From NCBI RefSeq assembly GCF_016907895.1, contig NZ_JAFBCV010000003.1, positions 62,001 to 126,000 of the forward strand: a stretch of 64,000 nucleotides of DNA, written 5' to 3'. Source of the stretch: Shouchella xiaoxiensis. Its GTDB lineage: Bacteria > Bacillota > Bacilli > Bacillales > Bacillaceae_D. Below, one piece after another: positions 27,797 to 35,994 of this stretch (within the stretch, counting starts at the first letter, position 1; each line of letters starts with the position of its first letter). The position numbers and the translations under genes were made by a program. The notes below the pieces were generated by a model. That model ran no database searches and was not told the DNA's origin. It saw nothing but the letters and a program-made list of their open reading frames with translations.

Positions 27797-27823
27797 AGCC
27801 TGAGGAAACTCAGGCTTTTTTTT
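27797..27823 (+). terminator. Terminator of the sscA-like gene
   Basis: Eight-bp stem AGCCTGAG/CTCAGGCT, GAAA tetraloop, then seven T. Confidence 0.92.
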
Positions 27824-27921
27824 GTAATTCATAAAAATGGCTATTCAAATCAAGTAAGTTAGGGTATAAGAAATGTATGTTTACTCTTAGACCAATTTAG
27901 GAGAAGAAGCGGAGGTATATC

Positions 27922-28542
27922 GTGCAAAGAGATGCAAGTCAAACTGGTAGTAGAAATCGTTTTTATCGGATTGGATTTTTTACAATCCTTACGTTGTTTA
28001 CTGTACTCATCCTAACAATCGTTATCATTGTGTCCAGATTATTTGCTGAAGGTGAGAGTCAATCATTGCCTCCAGCAACGAGTGACGGCAATTTAGCCGA
28101 ATTAGTCACGTTTCAGTTGGACCGGGAACAAACCAATGTTTTATTAACCGATTTAGTTAGTGAGGACGAGATGCCTTTTCAGTTTCAATTAGAAGAAGAT
28201 GGAATTCATTTAACAGGTGAATTAGATGTTCTATTTTCTGAAGTGGATATACATATGATGTTTGATCCGCTTGTTCGTGACGATGGTTCGTTAGTGTTAC
28301 AAGCAAATAGCTTATCGGCTGGCGTGGTTTCAATCTCAGCTAGCAACGCATTAAGAATGTTTAATCAGTTTGCGGAACTACCTGAGTGGATACACATCCA
28401 TCCTGAAGATGAAGCCATCCTGCTCGAGCTGAATGAGATGGATGAACTGTCTCCATACGGTCTTCAGTTTAAACAAGTAGCCTTAGCAGATGATCAAATT
28501 GAATTAAGTTTAATCCGCAAAGAAACCGCAACGGAAAACTAA
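27922..28542 (+). CDS. ypmS: YpmS family (DUF2140) membrane-anchored protein
   Basis: 206 residues: one N-terminal transmembrane helix (about 20-42) and an extracytoplasmic domain. Segments such as VTFQLDREQTNVLLTDLV and ELPEWIHIHPEDEAILLEL fit the YpmS/DUF2140 family. Function unknown. GTG start behind GCGGAGGT. Monocistronic with its own terminator; in B. subtilis ypmS is elsewhere, so this placement is not conserved synteny. Confidence 0.75.
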   Translation: MQRDASQTGSRNRFYRIGFFTILTLFTVLILTIVIIVSRLFAEGESQSLPPATSDGNLAELVTFQLDREQTNVLLTDLVSEDEMPFQFQLEEDGIHLTGELDVLFSEVDIHMMFDPLVRDDGSLVLQANSLSAGVVSISASNALRMFNQFAELPEWIHIHPEDEAILLELNEMDELSPYGLQFKQVALADDQIELSLIRKETATEN

Positions 28543-28556
28543 TCGTTGCGGTTTTT
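28523..28556 (+). terminator. Terminator of the ypmS-like gene
   Basis: Eleven-bp stem AAACCGCAACG with its complement; the stop codon lies in the loop; T-run follows. Confidence 0.88.
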
Positions 28557-28582
28557 TATGTTCTGACTAAAGAAGACGCTTC

Positions 28583-29131
28583 TTAATTAGGGTTTAATGA
28601 AAGCTTGCCTTCTGTTTCTTCAAGTTCATTGGTGAAATTTAAAAGTTGGTGATCGAATTGATCAATAAAATCATTGCCGTACAAATGACGTAGAACACTT
28701 ATTAACTCAGAGAACTCTGGAAATTTACCGTATAACTCTTTGATTGGAAGAGTCCCTTGATAGACATTATATGTCTTTTCGTTAAAATGACTCATTGTTT
28801 CGCAGAAAAGTGCCTTCCCAGCACTAGTTAAACAAATATATGTATTTCTTTTATCCTCTTCTTTTTTTGAAAATGTGAGAAGACCTCGTGATTCCAATTT
28901 CTTAGAAAAATTAAATGCGGTAGATACATGCATGACTCCGTGTGTCGCTATATCCGAAATCGATGCTCCATCGGATTGATAAGCAATCCATAAAATATGA
29001 TGTTCATTTAGATTAAGGTCAAAAGGTTTAATCCATGCTTGCCAATCTCTTTCAACTGATTTCCATAACGCTTTGCTTAATACAGCCATCTTATAGCTAT
29101 ACATAACGGAGTCTTTTAGAACATGATTCAT
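28583..29131 (-). CDS. hpr: MarR-family transition-state regulator Hpr (ScoC)
   Basis: Repressor of extracellular proteases and other post-exponential genes in B. subtilis. The 182-residue protein starts MNHVLKDSVMYSYKMAVLSK and has the MarR winged helix with HHILWIAYQSDGASISDIA, the recognition helix region HVSTAFNFSKKLESRGLL and the wing SKKEEDKRNTY. Shorter than the 203 residues of B. subtilis because of the C-terminus. It sits between prsA and serC, the conserved location. Confidence 0.9.
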   Translation of the reverse strand: MNHVLKDSVMYSYKMAVLSKALWKSVERDWQAWIKPFDLNLNEHHILWIAYQSDGASISDIATHGVMHVSTAFNFSKKLESRGLLTFSKKEEDKRNTYICLTSAGKALFCETMSHFNEKTYNVYQGTLPIKELYGKFPEFSELISVLRHLYGNDFIDQFDHQLLNFTNELEETEGKLSLNPN

Positions 29132-29169
29132 GGACGATCCCCCTTAAACAGAATAAACGATTATAGTCA

Positions 29170-29178
29170 TATACTATT
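29170..29178 (+). promoter_or_regulatory. Candidate Hpr box upstream of hpr
   Basis: TATACTATT contains the core ATANTAT of the Hpr consensus RATANTATY with only the first base off, 38 bases before the hpr start. Autoregulation is possible; a short AT-rich site like this can occur by chance. Confidence 0.3.
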
Positions 29179-29266
29179 CTTAAATACCTTCTTATATTAT
29201 GCAGAATAATTGAAAAGAAATAAAGCAAAATCTTCTGGTAAAAAACTAGGTTTTGAATGACCTTAG

Positions 29267-30340
29267 TTAAACCATTTTTTTAAATTGATTCATGAATTTC
29301 GCTAAAGCTTCACAAGATTCAAGTGAGACCGAATTATAGATGGAAGCACGACAGCCCCCAACAGATCGGTGACCAGGCAGTCCAACAAAACCAGCATCAG
29401 CTGCCGCTTTTAAGAAGGTAGTGGTTAATGCCTCCGTAGCTAGCGTAAAGGTTACGTTCATTTTTGAGCGTGCATCGATTTGTGCGTGGCCTTTGTAAAA
29501 GCCGTCACTTGAATCAATGGCCTCATAGACAATCTTTGCTTTCTGATCATTTTGATCTTCAATATAATCAATGCCGCCACGCTCTTCAATCCATTCAAGT
29601 ACTAAATTAAGCATGTAAATAGAATAAACAGGTGGCGTGTTATACAACGAATTAGAATCCGCGTAGGTTTGATAGGATAGCATTGTTGGAATGTTTTTAT
29701 TGGCTTGCTTTAGAAAAGAATCTTTCACAAATATAGCGGTAACACCAGCAGGGCCAAGGTTTTTTTGGGCACCAGCGTAAACGAGATCAAACTGATTCAT
29801 ATCGATTGATCGTGATAAGATGTCGCTTGACATATCGCATACGAGAGGTATTGAAGCGTCTGGGAACGATTGCCATTGTGTGCCATATAACGTATTATTT
29901 GACGTGACATGCATATAGGAATCGTTAGAATCGTATAGCAGCGTATCAGATAATGGAATTGATCTATACTGATTTTCTTTGCTAGAAGCGCCTATTACGA
30001 CGTTTCCGATTTTTTGAGCTTCTGCTGCTGCTTTCTCAGACCAACCACCTGTAAGAATATAATTAGATTGACCCTTCAGAAAATTCTGGGCAACGCTCGT
30101 AAATTGAAGGCTCGCACCACCTTGCATGAAAAGTACATGGTAATCCTGGTTTACATTTGCAATCGACTTTAAACGAGAAATTGCTTGATTATGTATGTCC
30201 TCATAGGCATTACTTCTATGGCTTAACTCCATTACAGACATGCCTGTATTTCCGTATTCCACCATTTCTCTTTGAGCTTTTTGCAAAACTTCTTTAGGTA
30301 ATGCTGCCGGTCCGGCATTAAAATTATAAATAGTACTCAT
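29267..30340 (-). CDS. serC: Phosphoserine aminotransferase
   Basis: PLP enzyme of serine biosynthesis converting 3-phosphohydroxypyruvate and glutamate to phosphoserine. 357 residues, usual size. N-terminal FNAGPAALPKEVL, substrate/PLP segment FMQGGASLQFTS, the Schiff-base lysine in LVYAGAQKNLGPAG, and the C-terminal GLPGHRSVGGCRASIYN are all class-V aminotransferase SerC hallmarks. ATG preceded by AGAGGAG. serA and serB are not in view. Confidence 0.95.
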   Translation of the reverse strand: MSTIYNFNAGPAALPKEVLQKAQREMVEYGNTGMSVMELSHRSNAYEDIHNQAISRLKSIANVNQDYHVLFMQGGASLQFTSVAQNFLKGQSNYILTGGWSEKAAAEAQKIGNVVIGASSKENQYRSIPLSDTLLYDSNDSYMHVTSNNTLYGTQWQSFPDASIPLVCDMSSDILSRSIDMNQFDLVYAGAQKNLGPAGVTAIFVKDSFLKQANKNIPTMLSYQTYADSNSLYNTPPVYSIYMLNLVLEWIEERGGIDYIEDQNDQKAKIVYEAIDSSDGFYKGHAQIDARSKMNVTFTLATEALTTTFLKAAADAGFVGLPGHRSVGGCRASIYNSVSLESCEALAKFMNQFKKMV

Positions 30341-30454
30341 GCGAAACGACTCCTCTTTATTGCTTTAAAGTATGTTTAGATCATATCATATTTGTAAGAA
30401 ATACGGACTCAATTTTAAAAGTTTTTCAAGTGAAATTTATTTTCTGGTAAAATA

Positions 30455-30481
30455 AATCTGCTAATACGTGATTAGCAGATT
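30455..30481 (-). terminator. Terminator of hit
   Basis: Perfect 11-bp stem AATCTGCTAAT/ATTAGCAGATT, five-base loop, directly after the hit stop on the minus strand, with a T-rich tail. Confidence 0.75.
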
Positions 30482-30486
30482 GTCTG

Positions 30487-30915
30487 TTACTTTTGCGTTA
30501 AATTTTTCATTACTTCTTGAGCATAGTCCGCTAACTGATTGACATTAACGTCATTGGAAGCGTTCTCCCATAGTGCGCCGTGCAGCCCTGGCTCACCATA
30601 TCTTGGAATTAAATGAATATGATAGTGAAAGACTGTTTGTCCAGCGTCTTTACCATTATTGTTTAAAAGGTTTAAACCTGTAGGCTCAAAAGTACGTTTT
30701 AATGCGTTAGCAATGTTCGGAATAACTGAGAATAGATGAGTCGCTACTTTTTCAGGAAGCTCATAAATGGATTCATGGTGATCTTTTGGAATAACAAGAG
30801 TATGCCCTTTTGTTACTTGAGAAATATCAAAAAAAGCAAGAACTTGATCATCCTCATACAGCTTAACTGACGGAATGGAACCATCAATAATTTTGCAAAA
30901 TATACAGTCCGACAT
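30487..30915 (-). CDS. hit: HIT family nucleotide hydrolase
   Basis: 142-residue histidine-triad protein acting on nucleoside phosphoramidates or dinucleotides. The N-terminal CIFCKIIDGSIPS supplies zinc-type Cys residues, and the catalytic triad is HYHIHLIPRYGEPG. ATG 30915 is used; the TTG at 30918 is too close to GAGGTG. It is divergent from ecsA, the B. subtilis arrangement. Confidence 0.92.
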   Translation of the reverse strand: MSDCIFCKIIDGSIPSVKLYEDDQVLAFFDISQVTKGHTLVIPKDHHESIYELPEKVATHLFSVIPNIANALKRTFEPTGLNLLNNNGKDAGQTVFHYHIHLIPRYGEPGLHGALWENASNDVNVNQLADYAQEVMKNLTQK

Positions 30916-31088
30916 CAAAACACCTCGTTCTATGTTTTTTGTTATTTTAGTGTACGTGTATCGAAAAAAAAGATCAAATAATATACTACAGGAATATTGA
31001 AAAATATGGGGAATTACTTATATCTAGGTGTTGAAAGTGCGCTTCAAGCTTATTTTTGCTAAACTACAACAAGGGAGTGATGATTTGC

Positions 31089-31832
31089 ATGTCTGATTTA
31101 TTGAAAATTGAACAATTAACGGGTGGCTACACACCGAAAAAACCTGTTTTGCATAATGTTTCCTTTACGGTGAAACAAGAAGAGATTGTCGGTCTAATCG
31201 GACTGAATGGGGCGGGAAAGAGTACAACAATAAAGCATGTTCTTGGGCTAATGGATCCGCAAAAGGGACAAGTAAAGATCAATGATTTACAGTTTTCCGA
31301 TGATGCAGATACGTACCGTCGATCTTTTGCATACATACCTGAAACACCAATGCTCTACGATGAATTGACGCTCTGGGAACACTTAGAGTTAACAAGTGTC
31401 GCATATGGAATTGAACACGATGTCTTTGTCCAACGAGCAGAAAAGTTGTTAAAAGAATTTCATATGTCAAAAATGAAAAAATGGTATCCGAATCATTTTT
31501 CAAAAGGGATGCGTCAAAAAGTAATGATTATGAGTGCTTTTTTAGCTGAGCCCTCTTTATATGTTGTTGATGAGCCAATTGTTGGATTAGATCCTGTGGG
31601 CATACAATCGTTTTTGAATTGGATCTCAGCAATGAAGGAACAAGGTGCTGCTGTTTTGATGTCTACACATATCCTAGCGACTGCTGAGCGCTACTGTGAC
31701 AGGTTTGTTATTTTGCATCAAGGTGAGGTTGTTTTAACCGGAACTCTAGCTGAAATGAGAGTAGCAATTGAACAGCCTAATGCGACCCTTGATGATATTT
31801 ATATTGAGATGACTAAGGAAGATCGCCAATGA
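31089..31832 (+). CDS. ecsA: ABC transporter ATPase EcsA
   Basis: ATPase of the EcsAB complex, which affects protein secretion, intramembrane proteolysis by RasP, competence and sporulation. From ATG 31089 the protein is 247 residues, identical to B. subtilis EcsA. Walker A GLNGAGKST (38-46), signature FSKGMRQKVM, Walker B VVDEPIVGLDP, H-loop STHILATAE. The characteristic EcsA segment YIPETPMLYDELTLWEHLEL is present. Upstream in-frame ATG 31080 is within two bases of the ribosome site. Confidence 0.93.
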   Translation: MSDLLKIEQLTGGYTPKKPVLHNVSFTVKQEEIVGLIGLNGAGKSTTIKHVLGLMDPQKGQVKINDLQFSDDADTYRRSFAYIPETPMLYDELTLWEHLELTSVAYGIEHDVFVQRAEKLLKEFHMSKMKKWYPNHFSKGMRQKVMIMSAFLAEPSLYVVDEPIVGLDPVGIQSFLNWISAMKEQGAAVLMSTHILATAERYCDRFVILHQGEVVLTGTLAEMRVAIEQPNATLDDIYIEMTKEDRQ

Positions 31833-33055
31833 CGGATGCAAAAACATTATGGGAGAGCAGGCGCCATCATTATTGGCGTGAAGCAAGAAGTTATTTAAAG
31901 CTTATTTTAAATAGTGGGTTTGTTGTTTCCGCTTATTTCTTATTTTTATTTTTGACGGTTTATTACCAACAGTTTGTTGCCGACCTTTCACCAGATTTTC
32001 CACTTGTTCCATTATTAACGGCTCTTTTTGCATGGCGTTTAACAGCTGGGTCCATTCGGACATTTGTTAAGCCAGCAGATGTCGTCTTCTTATTGCCCTA
32101 TGAGGCCCATTTAACAGACTATTTTAAACGGGCAATCGCTTATTCGAGCTTGTGGCAATTAGCTTATATTCTTTTATTATTCATGGCAATCGGTCCGATG
32201 TTTACGGCTCTCATTGGCTCTGGTGCGGTCTTTTGGTCCGTTTTACTTGTTTTATGTATCGTAAAATGTTGGAACCTACTGTGCGTCTGGGAAGAACAAC
32301 GTCTAGTCTCAAGAGGAGATCGCCTTTCGCATATTATATTGCGACTAATCATAAATGGGGTTACGGCTTATTTGCTCTTCTCTGAAGCAACTATTTGGTT
32401 AACGGGCATATTACTTGTTTTAATGATTAGTTTATACATGTTTTATTGGCGCTCGTTTCAAAAGAAATATGCGTTAAAGTGGGATCGTTTAATTGAAGTG
32501 GAAAACAGCATGGTTATGTTCTTTTATCGAATTGCAAATGCTTTTACGGATGTACCTCAATTACGTAATAAAGTAAGAGAACGTACATATCTGCAATGGG
32601 CAATTCCTTTACTTGGTGGTACAAAAAAAGCTGTATATCATTACTTATATGCCCGTACCTTTATCCGTGCAAATGATTATTTAGGTATGTTTGTCCGCTT
32701 AATGGCGGTGGGTGGCATCATGATTTATTTTCTTCCAGAAGGTTGGATGAAACTTGCAATAGCGTTATTGTTTACTCACATCACAATGATGCAACTATCG
32801 ACGCTGTCATTTCACCACGTTTCAAGTATTTGGGTAGACCTTTATCCAATTCGATCGGATGAAAAGAAACAAGCACTTAGTTTAATTACGTTGCGGTTAT
32901 TGTTTGTCCTCGTTGTTGTTTATAGTACAGTGACAATCTTCACGGCTCCTCCAGTCTATGCATTTGCAGCGCTAACTTTAGCAGGATTGCTTGCTTTTTA
33001 CGGCAGTCAGACTCTCGTGCATCGGAAAAAAGGAAAGTATCGTCGAGTGCGTTAA
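31829..33055 (+). CDS. ecsB: ABC transporter membrane subunit EcsB
   Basis: Polytopic membrane partner of EcsA, 408 residues as in B. subtilis. Hydrophobic segments cluster at about 27-48, 60-80, 105-150, 165-210 and 290-405. The ATG overlaps the ecsA stop (ATGA). The region downstream, where ecsC lies in B. subtilis, holds no ecsC but a terminator, a structured stretch and a pseudogene. Confidence 0.92.
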   Translation: MTDAKTLWESRRHHYWREARSYLKLILNSGFVVSAYFLFLFLTVYYQQFVADLSPDFPLVPLLTALFAWRLTAGSIRTFVKPADVVFLLPYEAHLTDYFKRAIAYSSLWQLAYILLLFMAIGPMFTALIGSGAVFWSVLLVLCIVKCWNLLCVWEEQRLVSRGDRLSHIILRLIINGVTAYLLFSEATIWLTGILLVLMISLYMFYWRSFQKKYALKWDRLIEVENSMVMFFYRIANAFTDVPQLRNKVRERTYLQWAIPLLGGTKKAVYHYLYARTFIRANDYLGMFVRLMAVGGIMIYFLPEGWMKLAIALLFTHITMMQLSTLSFHHVSSIWVDLYPIRSDEKKQALSLITLRLLFVLVVVYSTVTIFTAPPVYAFAALTLAGLLAFYGSQTLVHRKKGKYRRVR

Positions 33056-33095
33056 TTTTTTTAGAGGCATGCACAATAGGATATGAACAGAATGG

Positions 33096-33133
33096 AAAGA
33101 CGATTAATCTAAATTAGGATTAATCGTCTTTTC
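33096..33133 (+). terminator. Terminator of ecsAB
   Basis: Perfect 14-bp stem AAAGACGATTAATC with complement (33096-33109, 33118-33131), eight-base loop. Confidence 0.8.
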
Positions 33134-33145
33134 GTATCATTTATC

Positions 33146-33280
33146 GGAACGAGCGTAAGGAGAAACGGAAATTTCTGCAGGGAGAGCACATGCTTGAAGC
33201 CTCTCGAGCAGTGCTTTTTAGCGGAAGAGATTGTGACCGTGCCGGCGAAAAGCGGGTGTTTCTCCTGTAGCGCTTGTATT
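33146..33280. repeat. Structured repeat-like intergenic element
   Basis: About 135 bases without an ORF but with nested complementarity. AGGAGAAAC (33158-33166) pairs with GTTTCTCCT (33258-33266), extended by GAGCG with CGCTT; inside, GAGAG (33182) pairs with CTCTC (33201). GC content is higher than the surroundings. Phrases such as GGAACGAGCG, TGCAGGGAGAGCAC and GCGAAAAGCGGG recall the interspersed GC-rich repeats seen in many Bacillaceae genomes, but I cannot show further copies here. Confidence 0.45.
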
Positions 33281-33389
33281 CGTGTTCGTGATTTCTAGTA
33301 GAATACGACGTTTTGTGTTATCTCCTTTATGCTCCAGGTTCTGAGTGCAAGAGTTGAATACCATTTTAGAGAGTCAGCTACGCTAGCGT

Positions 33390-33830
33390 TCAACTAAACG
33401 GACAAAAGAAAGGCCGTATTGATAGGAAAGTAGTTCTCTTTCTAACCGTTGAACTTTGTCTCCTAGAATTGCCTTCTATTGTCATAATTGAGAAGGGGCC
33501 TACTTCATCGACAAACCCAATGTATCAAATATGCCTATCACCAGTCCAGCAAAAAAATACAAGATCACCTGCAAGTGGGTATCTCACTACTTGTCCTTTT
33601 CTCTCTAGCAAAGAGAACATTTTTCAACAGGAAGCATGTTTACCTCCAATTGTTGAGAGAAGGCCTGCTTGATTTAAAACCCACGATACGAAAGTTGCGC
33701 ACCAAGGATAGTCATCTCCATTAACGGTTTGATGATAGTACCAATCATTGTATTTTATTTAATTAATAGGAAATTCTTCTGAGCCAACTTCTTGATTGGC
33801 AATTTCAAGTGTTTCTTTTATCTTTGACAT
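33390..33830 (-). pseudogene. CHAP-domain peptidoglycan hydrolase remnant with three in-frame stops
   Basis: Read on the minus strand from ATG 33830 (behind AAGGTGATTT), 147 codons stay in one frame to TGA at 33390 and translate as a CHAP domain: KIKETLEIANQEVGSEEFPI, then DDYPWCATFVSWVLNQAGL with the catalytic Cys, then PLAGDLVFF, TGDRHI and YIGFVDEVGPF with the catalytic His region, then TIEGNS. TAA interrupts after codon 23 and TGA twice more (before KMFSLLERKG and between DRHI and YIGFV). No frameshift is needed. Such domains occur in phage endolysins and amidases, so this looks like a recently killed lysin-type gene. Confidence 0.85.
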
Positions 33831-34025
33831 AAATCACCTTTTAAAAAAGGACAAGAACCTACCTCGTCCTATTTGATTTTTAGTGCATACCATACTTTAT
33901 GAATTCAAACTACTTGTGGTAGAACGACTAGCCCAGAATGAGACGTTTTTTTTCTATATTGAACGTCTACCTTTTTTTGAATCTCTTGTTGCAAATCTTA
34001 CGTATAAAATACTGAGGTGATGAAG

Positions 34026-34967
34026 ATGTTTGAAGAATTAAGACAGCGTCAACTTAAAATAGGTGAAAAGAAGCGCTTGCAGGAGAAATGGCTGAAGCAT
34101 AGAGATGATTCGAAAATGAAGCTCGAGGAGTTTGAAATAAAGGCAAACGAGTTAAAAAGCGTTTTGGAAGATGAAAAAAAAGGGTTAAGTCAACTTGAAA
34201 GTTTGTCGTTTCGTAATGTATTAGTAACTATATCCGGTCGAAAACTTGAGCGTGTTGACGAACACACGCAAAAAATTGCATCGGCGAAACTAAAATACGA
34301 TGAAAATCGACAAACGATTGATGATCTGCAAATGGAGATTAGCAGGTATGATGAAGAAATTGCTAAGATTGGTAATCTAGAGAAGCAGTTGGAGGGGATT
34401 TTTCTTGAAAAAAGAGAGTTAATTAAGATAGAGCGGAAAGAGGTTCATGCTGAGTTACTCTTATTAACTGACGAACAAACGAGATTAGAGCTTCAAGAAA
34501 ATGAATTAAAAGAAGCGATAGCTGCTGGTGAAAATGCAAAATCAGCGCTTAGCATAACGCTTGATGCTCTTGACTCCGCGAAAGGATGGTCAACATGGGA
34601 TATGTTTGGTGGTGGCGTCATTTCAACCGCTATTAAGCATAGCCATCTGGATGATGCAGAAAAGCATGTCCATCGAGCTCAAAGAGCGTTACGGCATTTT
34701 GAGGATGAGCTTAAGGATGTAAATCAGTTTACGGACCATACAATAGCTATTGGCGGATTTATGACGTTTGCCGATTACTTCTTTGATGGCTTTGTTGTAG
34801 ATTGGATGGTACACGGAAAAATAACAGATTCAATTAAGCAAGTCAGTAACACAAAGCAGGCAGTGGGGGAATTAGTAGATCGTCTAAAGATTCAAGGCAA
34901 CGAAACCAAGAATAAAATAAGTAGCTTGAATAATCAATATCATGAAAGAATCCGGACGCTTCAATAA
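34026..34967 (+). CDS. Coiled-coil protein of unknown function, 313 aa
   Basis: I do not recognise a characterised family. Residues about 5-60 and 75-185 are strongly heptad-like, rich in Lys, Glu and Leu (KLEEFEIKANELKSVL, QTRLELQENELKEAI), with no signal peptide. In the middle of the C-terminal half are less repetitive segments that look like conserved motifs: GWSTWDMFGGGVISTAIKHS, HLDDAEKHVHRAQRAL and a more hydrophobic IGGFMTFADYFFDGFVVDWM. The layout suggests a cytoplasmic helical protein with a short membrane- or partner-binding patch. Start ATG 34026 lies six bases after GAGGTG. Monocistronic; it fills the position next to the decayed CHAP gene. Confidence 0.75.
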   Translation: MFEELRQRQLKIGEKKRLQEKWLKHRDDSKMKLEEFEIKANELKSVLEDEKKGLSQLESLSFRNVLVTISGRKLERVDEHTQKIASAKLKYDENRQTIDDLQMEISRYDEEIAKIGNLEKQLEGIFLEKRELIKIERKEVHAELLLLTDEQTRLELQENELKEAIAAGENAKSALSITLDALDSAKGWSTWDMFGGGVISTAIKHSHLDDAEKHVHRAQRALRHFEDELKDVNQFTDHTIAIGGFMTFADYFFDGFVVDWMVHGKITDSIKQVSNTKQAVGELVDRLKIQGNETKNKISSLNNQYHERIRTLQ

Positions 34968-35002
34968 AAAAGTGCGCATTATGCGCACTTTTTTATTGAA
35001 GC
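34958..35002. terminator. Long bidirectional terminator between the coiled-coil gene and ccdA
   Basis: A 45-base palindrome with perfect 22-bp arms around a single T at 34980 (core AAAAAGTGCGCAT), covering the stop codons of both convergent genes. Confidence 0.92.
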
Positions 35003-35709
35003 CAGCTTGGAGTATATTGAGCCATCATCCCAGCAAGAATTGAAAAATATCCAGTAAATAACAAAATACCAAGTAGAATCATGATATAGCCGCTCACTTT
35101 TTGAATGAGTGGTAGGTATTTGTGAATCCGTTTGATCTTATTTAACGATCGCGCCCATATTAAGCCAATTAAGAAGAAAGGAATACCTAGACCAATTGAG
35201 TAAATAAGAAGTAAAAACATTCCACTCCAAATGGTTGCTGACGTACTTGCTAATGTTAAGATAGCTGCTAACACGAGACCAATACAAGGAGTCCAACCTG
35301 CTGCAAAAAGAAAACCTAGTAGAAATGATTTGGAAAAACTAGCTGATGAATTAGGTTTTGCTTCCATTCGTTTATCTGAGAACAAAGCTCGAATAGAGAT
35401 AAGGCCTGTCATTTGTAAACCAAATAAAATAATAACAATGCCACCTAACCGTTCTAACAGAAAGCGATTCCCAATAAAAAGTTGACCAACCATCGTACTG
35501 GCAAGGCCAAACAACATAAATACGAGTGTGAAGCCACCAATAAAACCTAAACTGCGCGACATAATGACTTTTCTAGGTGCAGCTATGGCTCCTCCAGAAA
35601 CAGTTGATCCCGTTAATTGAGACAAATAAGCGGGCATTAGCGGGAAGATACAAGGTGAAAAAAAAGAAACAAGCCCTGCGAAAAAAGCAATGCTCAAGGT
35701 AACGTCCAT
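34993..35709 (-). CDS. ccdA: Cytochrome c biogenesis protein CcdA
   Basis: DsbD-family membrane protein with six transmembrane helices that carries reducing equivalents outward for cytochrome c maturation and for spore envelope thiol-disulfide control. Family features are the N-terminal GLVSFFSPCIFPLMPAYL with the first redox Cys, and AAGWTPCIGLVLAAIL with the second. 238 residues, normal length. The 285 bases between ccdA and pbpF hold no gene that I can support. Confidence 0.92.
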   Translation of the reverse strand: MDVTLSIAFFAGLVSFFSPCIFPLMPAYLSQLTGSTVSGGAIAAPRKVIMSRSLGFIGGFTLVFMLFGLASTMVGQLFIGNRFLLERLGGIVIILFGLQMTGLISIRALFSDKRMEAKPNSSASFSKSFLLGFLFAAGWTPCIGLVLAAILTLASTSATIWSGMFLLLIYSIGLGIPFFLIGLIWARSLNKIKRIHKYLPLIQKVSGYIMILLGILLFTGYFSILAGMMAQYTPSWLQ

Positions 35710-35994
35710 TCTCGTACAGCTCCTTATCTGTTTGTTTCATTATGTACATGTATATGACTAACGGTAGTGTAACATGTTCAAGCCTAGTGCGGCGAATTGA
35801 TCCTGAAAAGACAAATGATGTTAACATTTCATAAACGGTATTAGTGAAAAAAGAATTGATTTTCCTAGCTCAATTGTCAAATAAGTAATAAATACCATGT
35901 AAAAGAAGGAAACTTTATGCGTAATGCCTATTTTTTCGCTATGATAGGACTATTGGAGTTCTAGAGAAAAAATGACCTAAAGGGGGTCATCAAG

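Noticed and set aside
33469-33724. Two plus-strand ORFs in the ecsB downstream gap
   Set aside because: They are antisense to the CHAP pseudogene, lack ribosome sites and resemble no protein.
33390-33830. Stop-codon recoding (read-through of TAA and TGA) in the CHAP gene
   Set aside because: Mixed TAA and TGA, no selenocysteine or other recoding signals, and all other genes use these codons as stops; decay is the simpler explanation.
35917-35964. Fifteen-codon ORF (MRNAYFFAMIGLLEF) with a GAAGGA site upstream of pbpF
   Set aside because: Could be a leader peptide, but there is no attenuator structure between it and pbpF and such short ORFs arise by chance.
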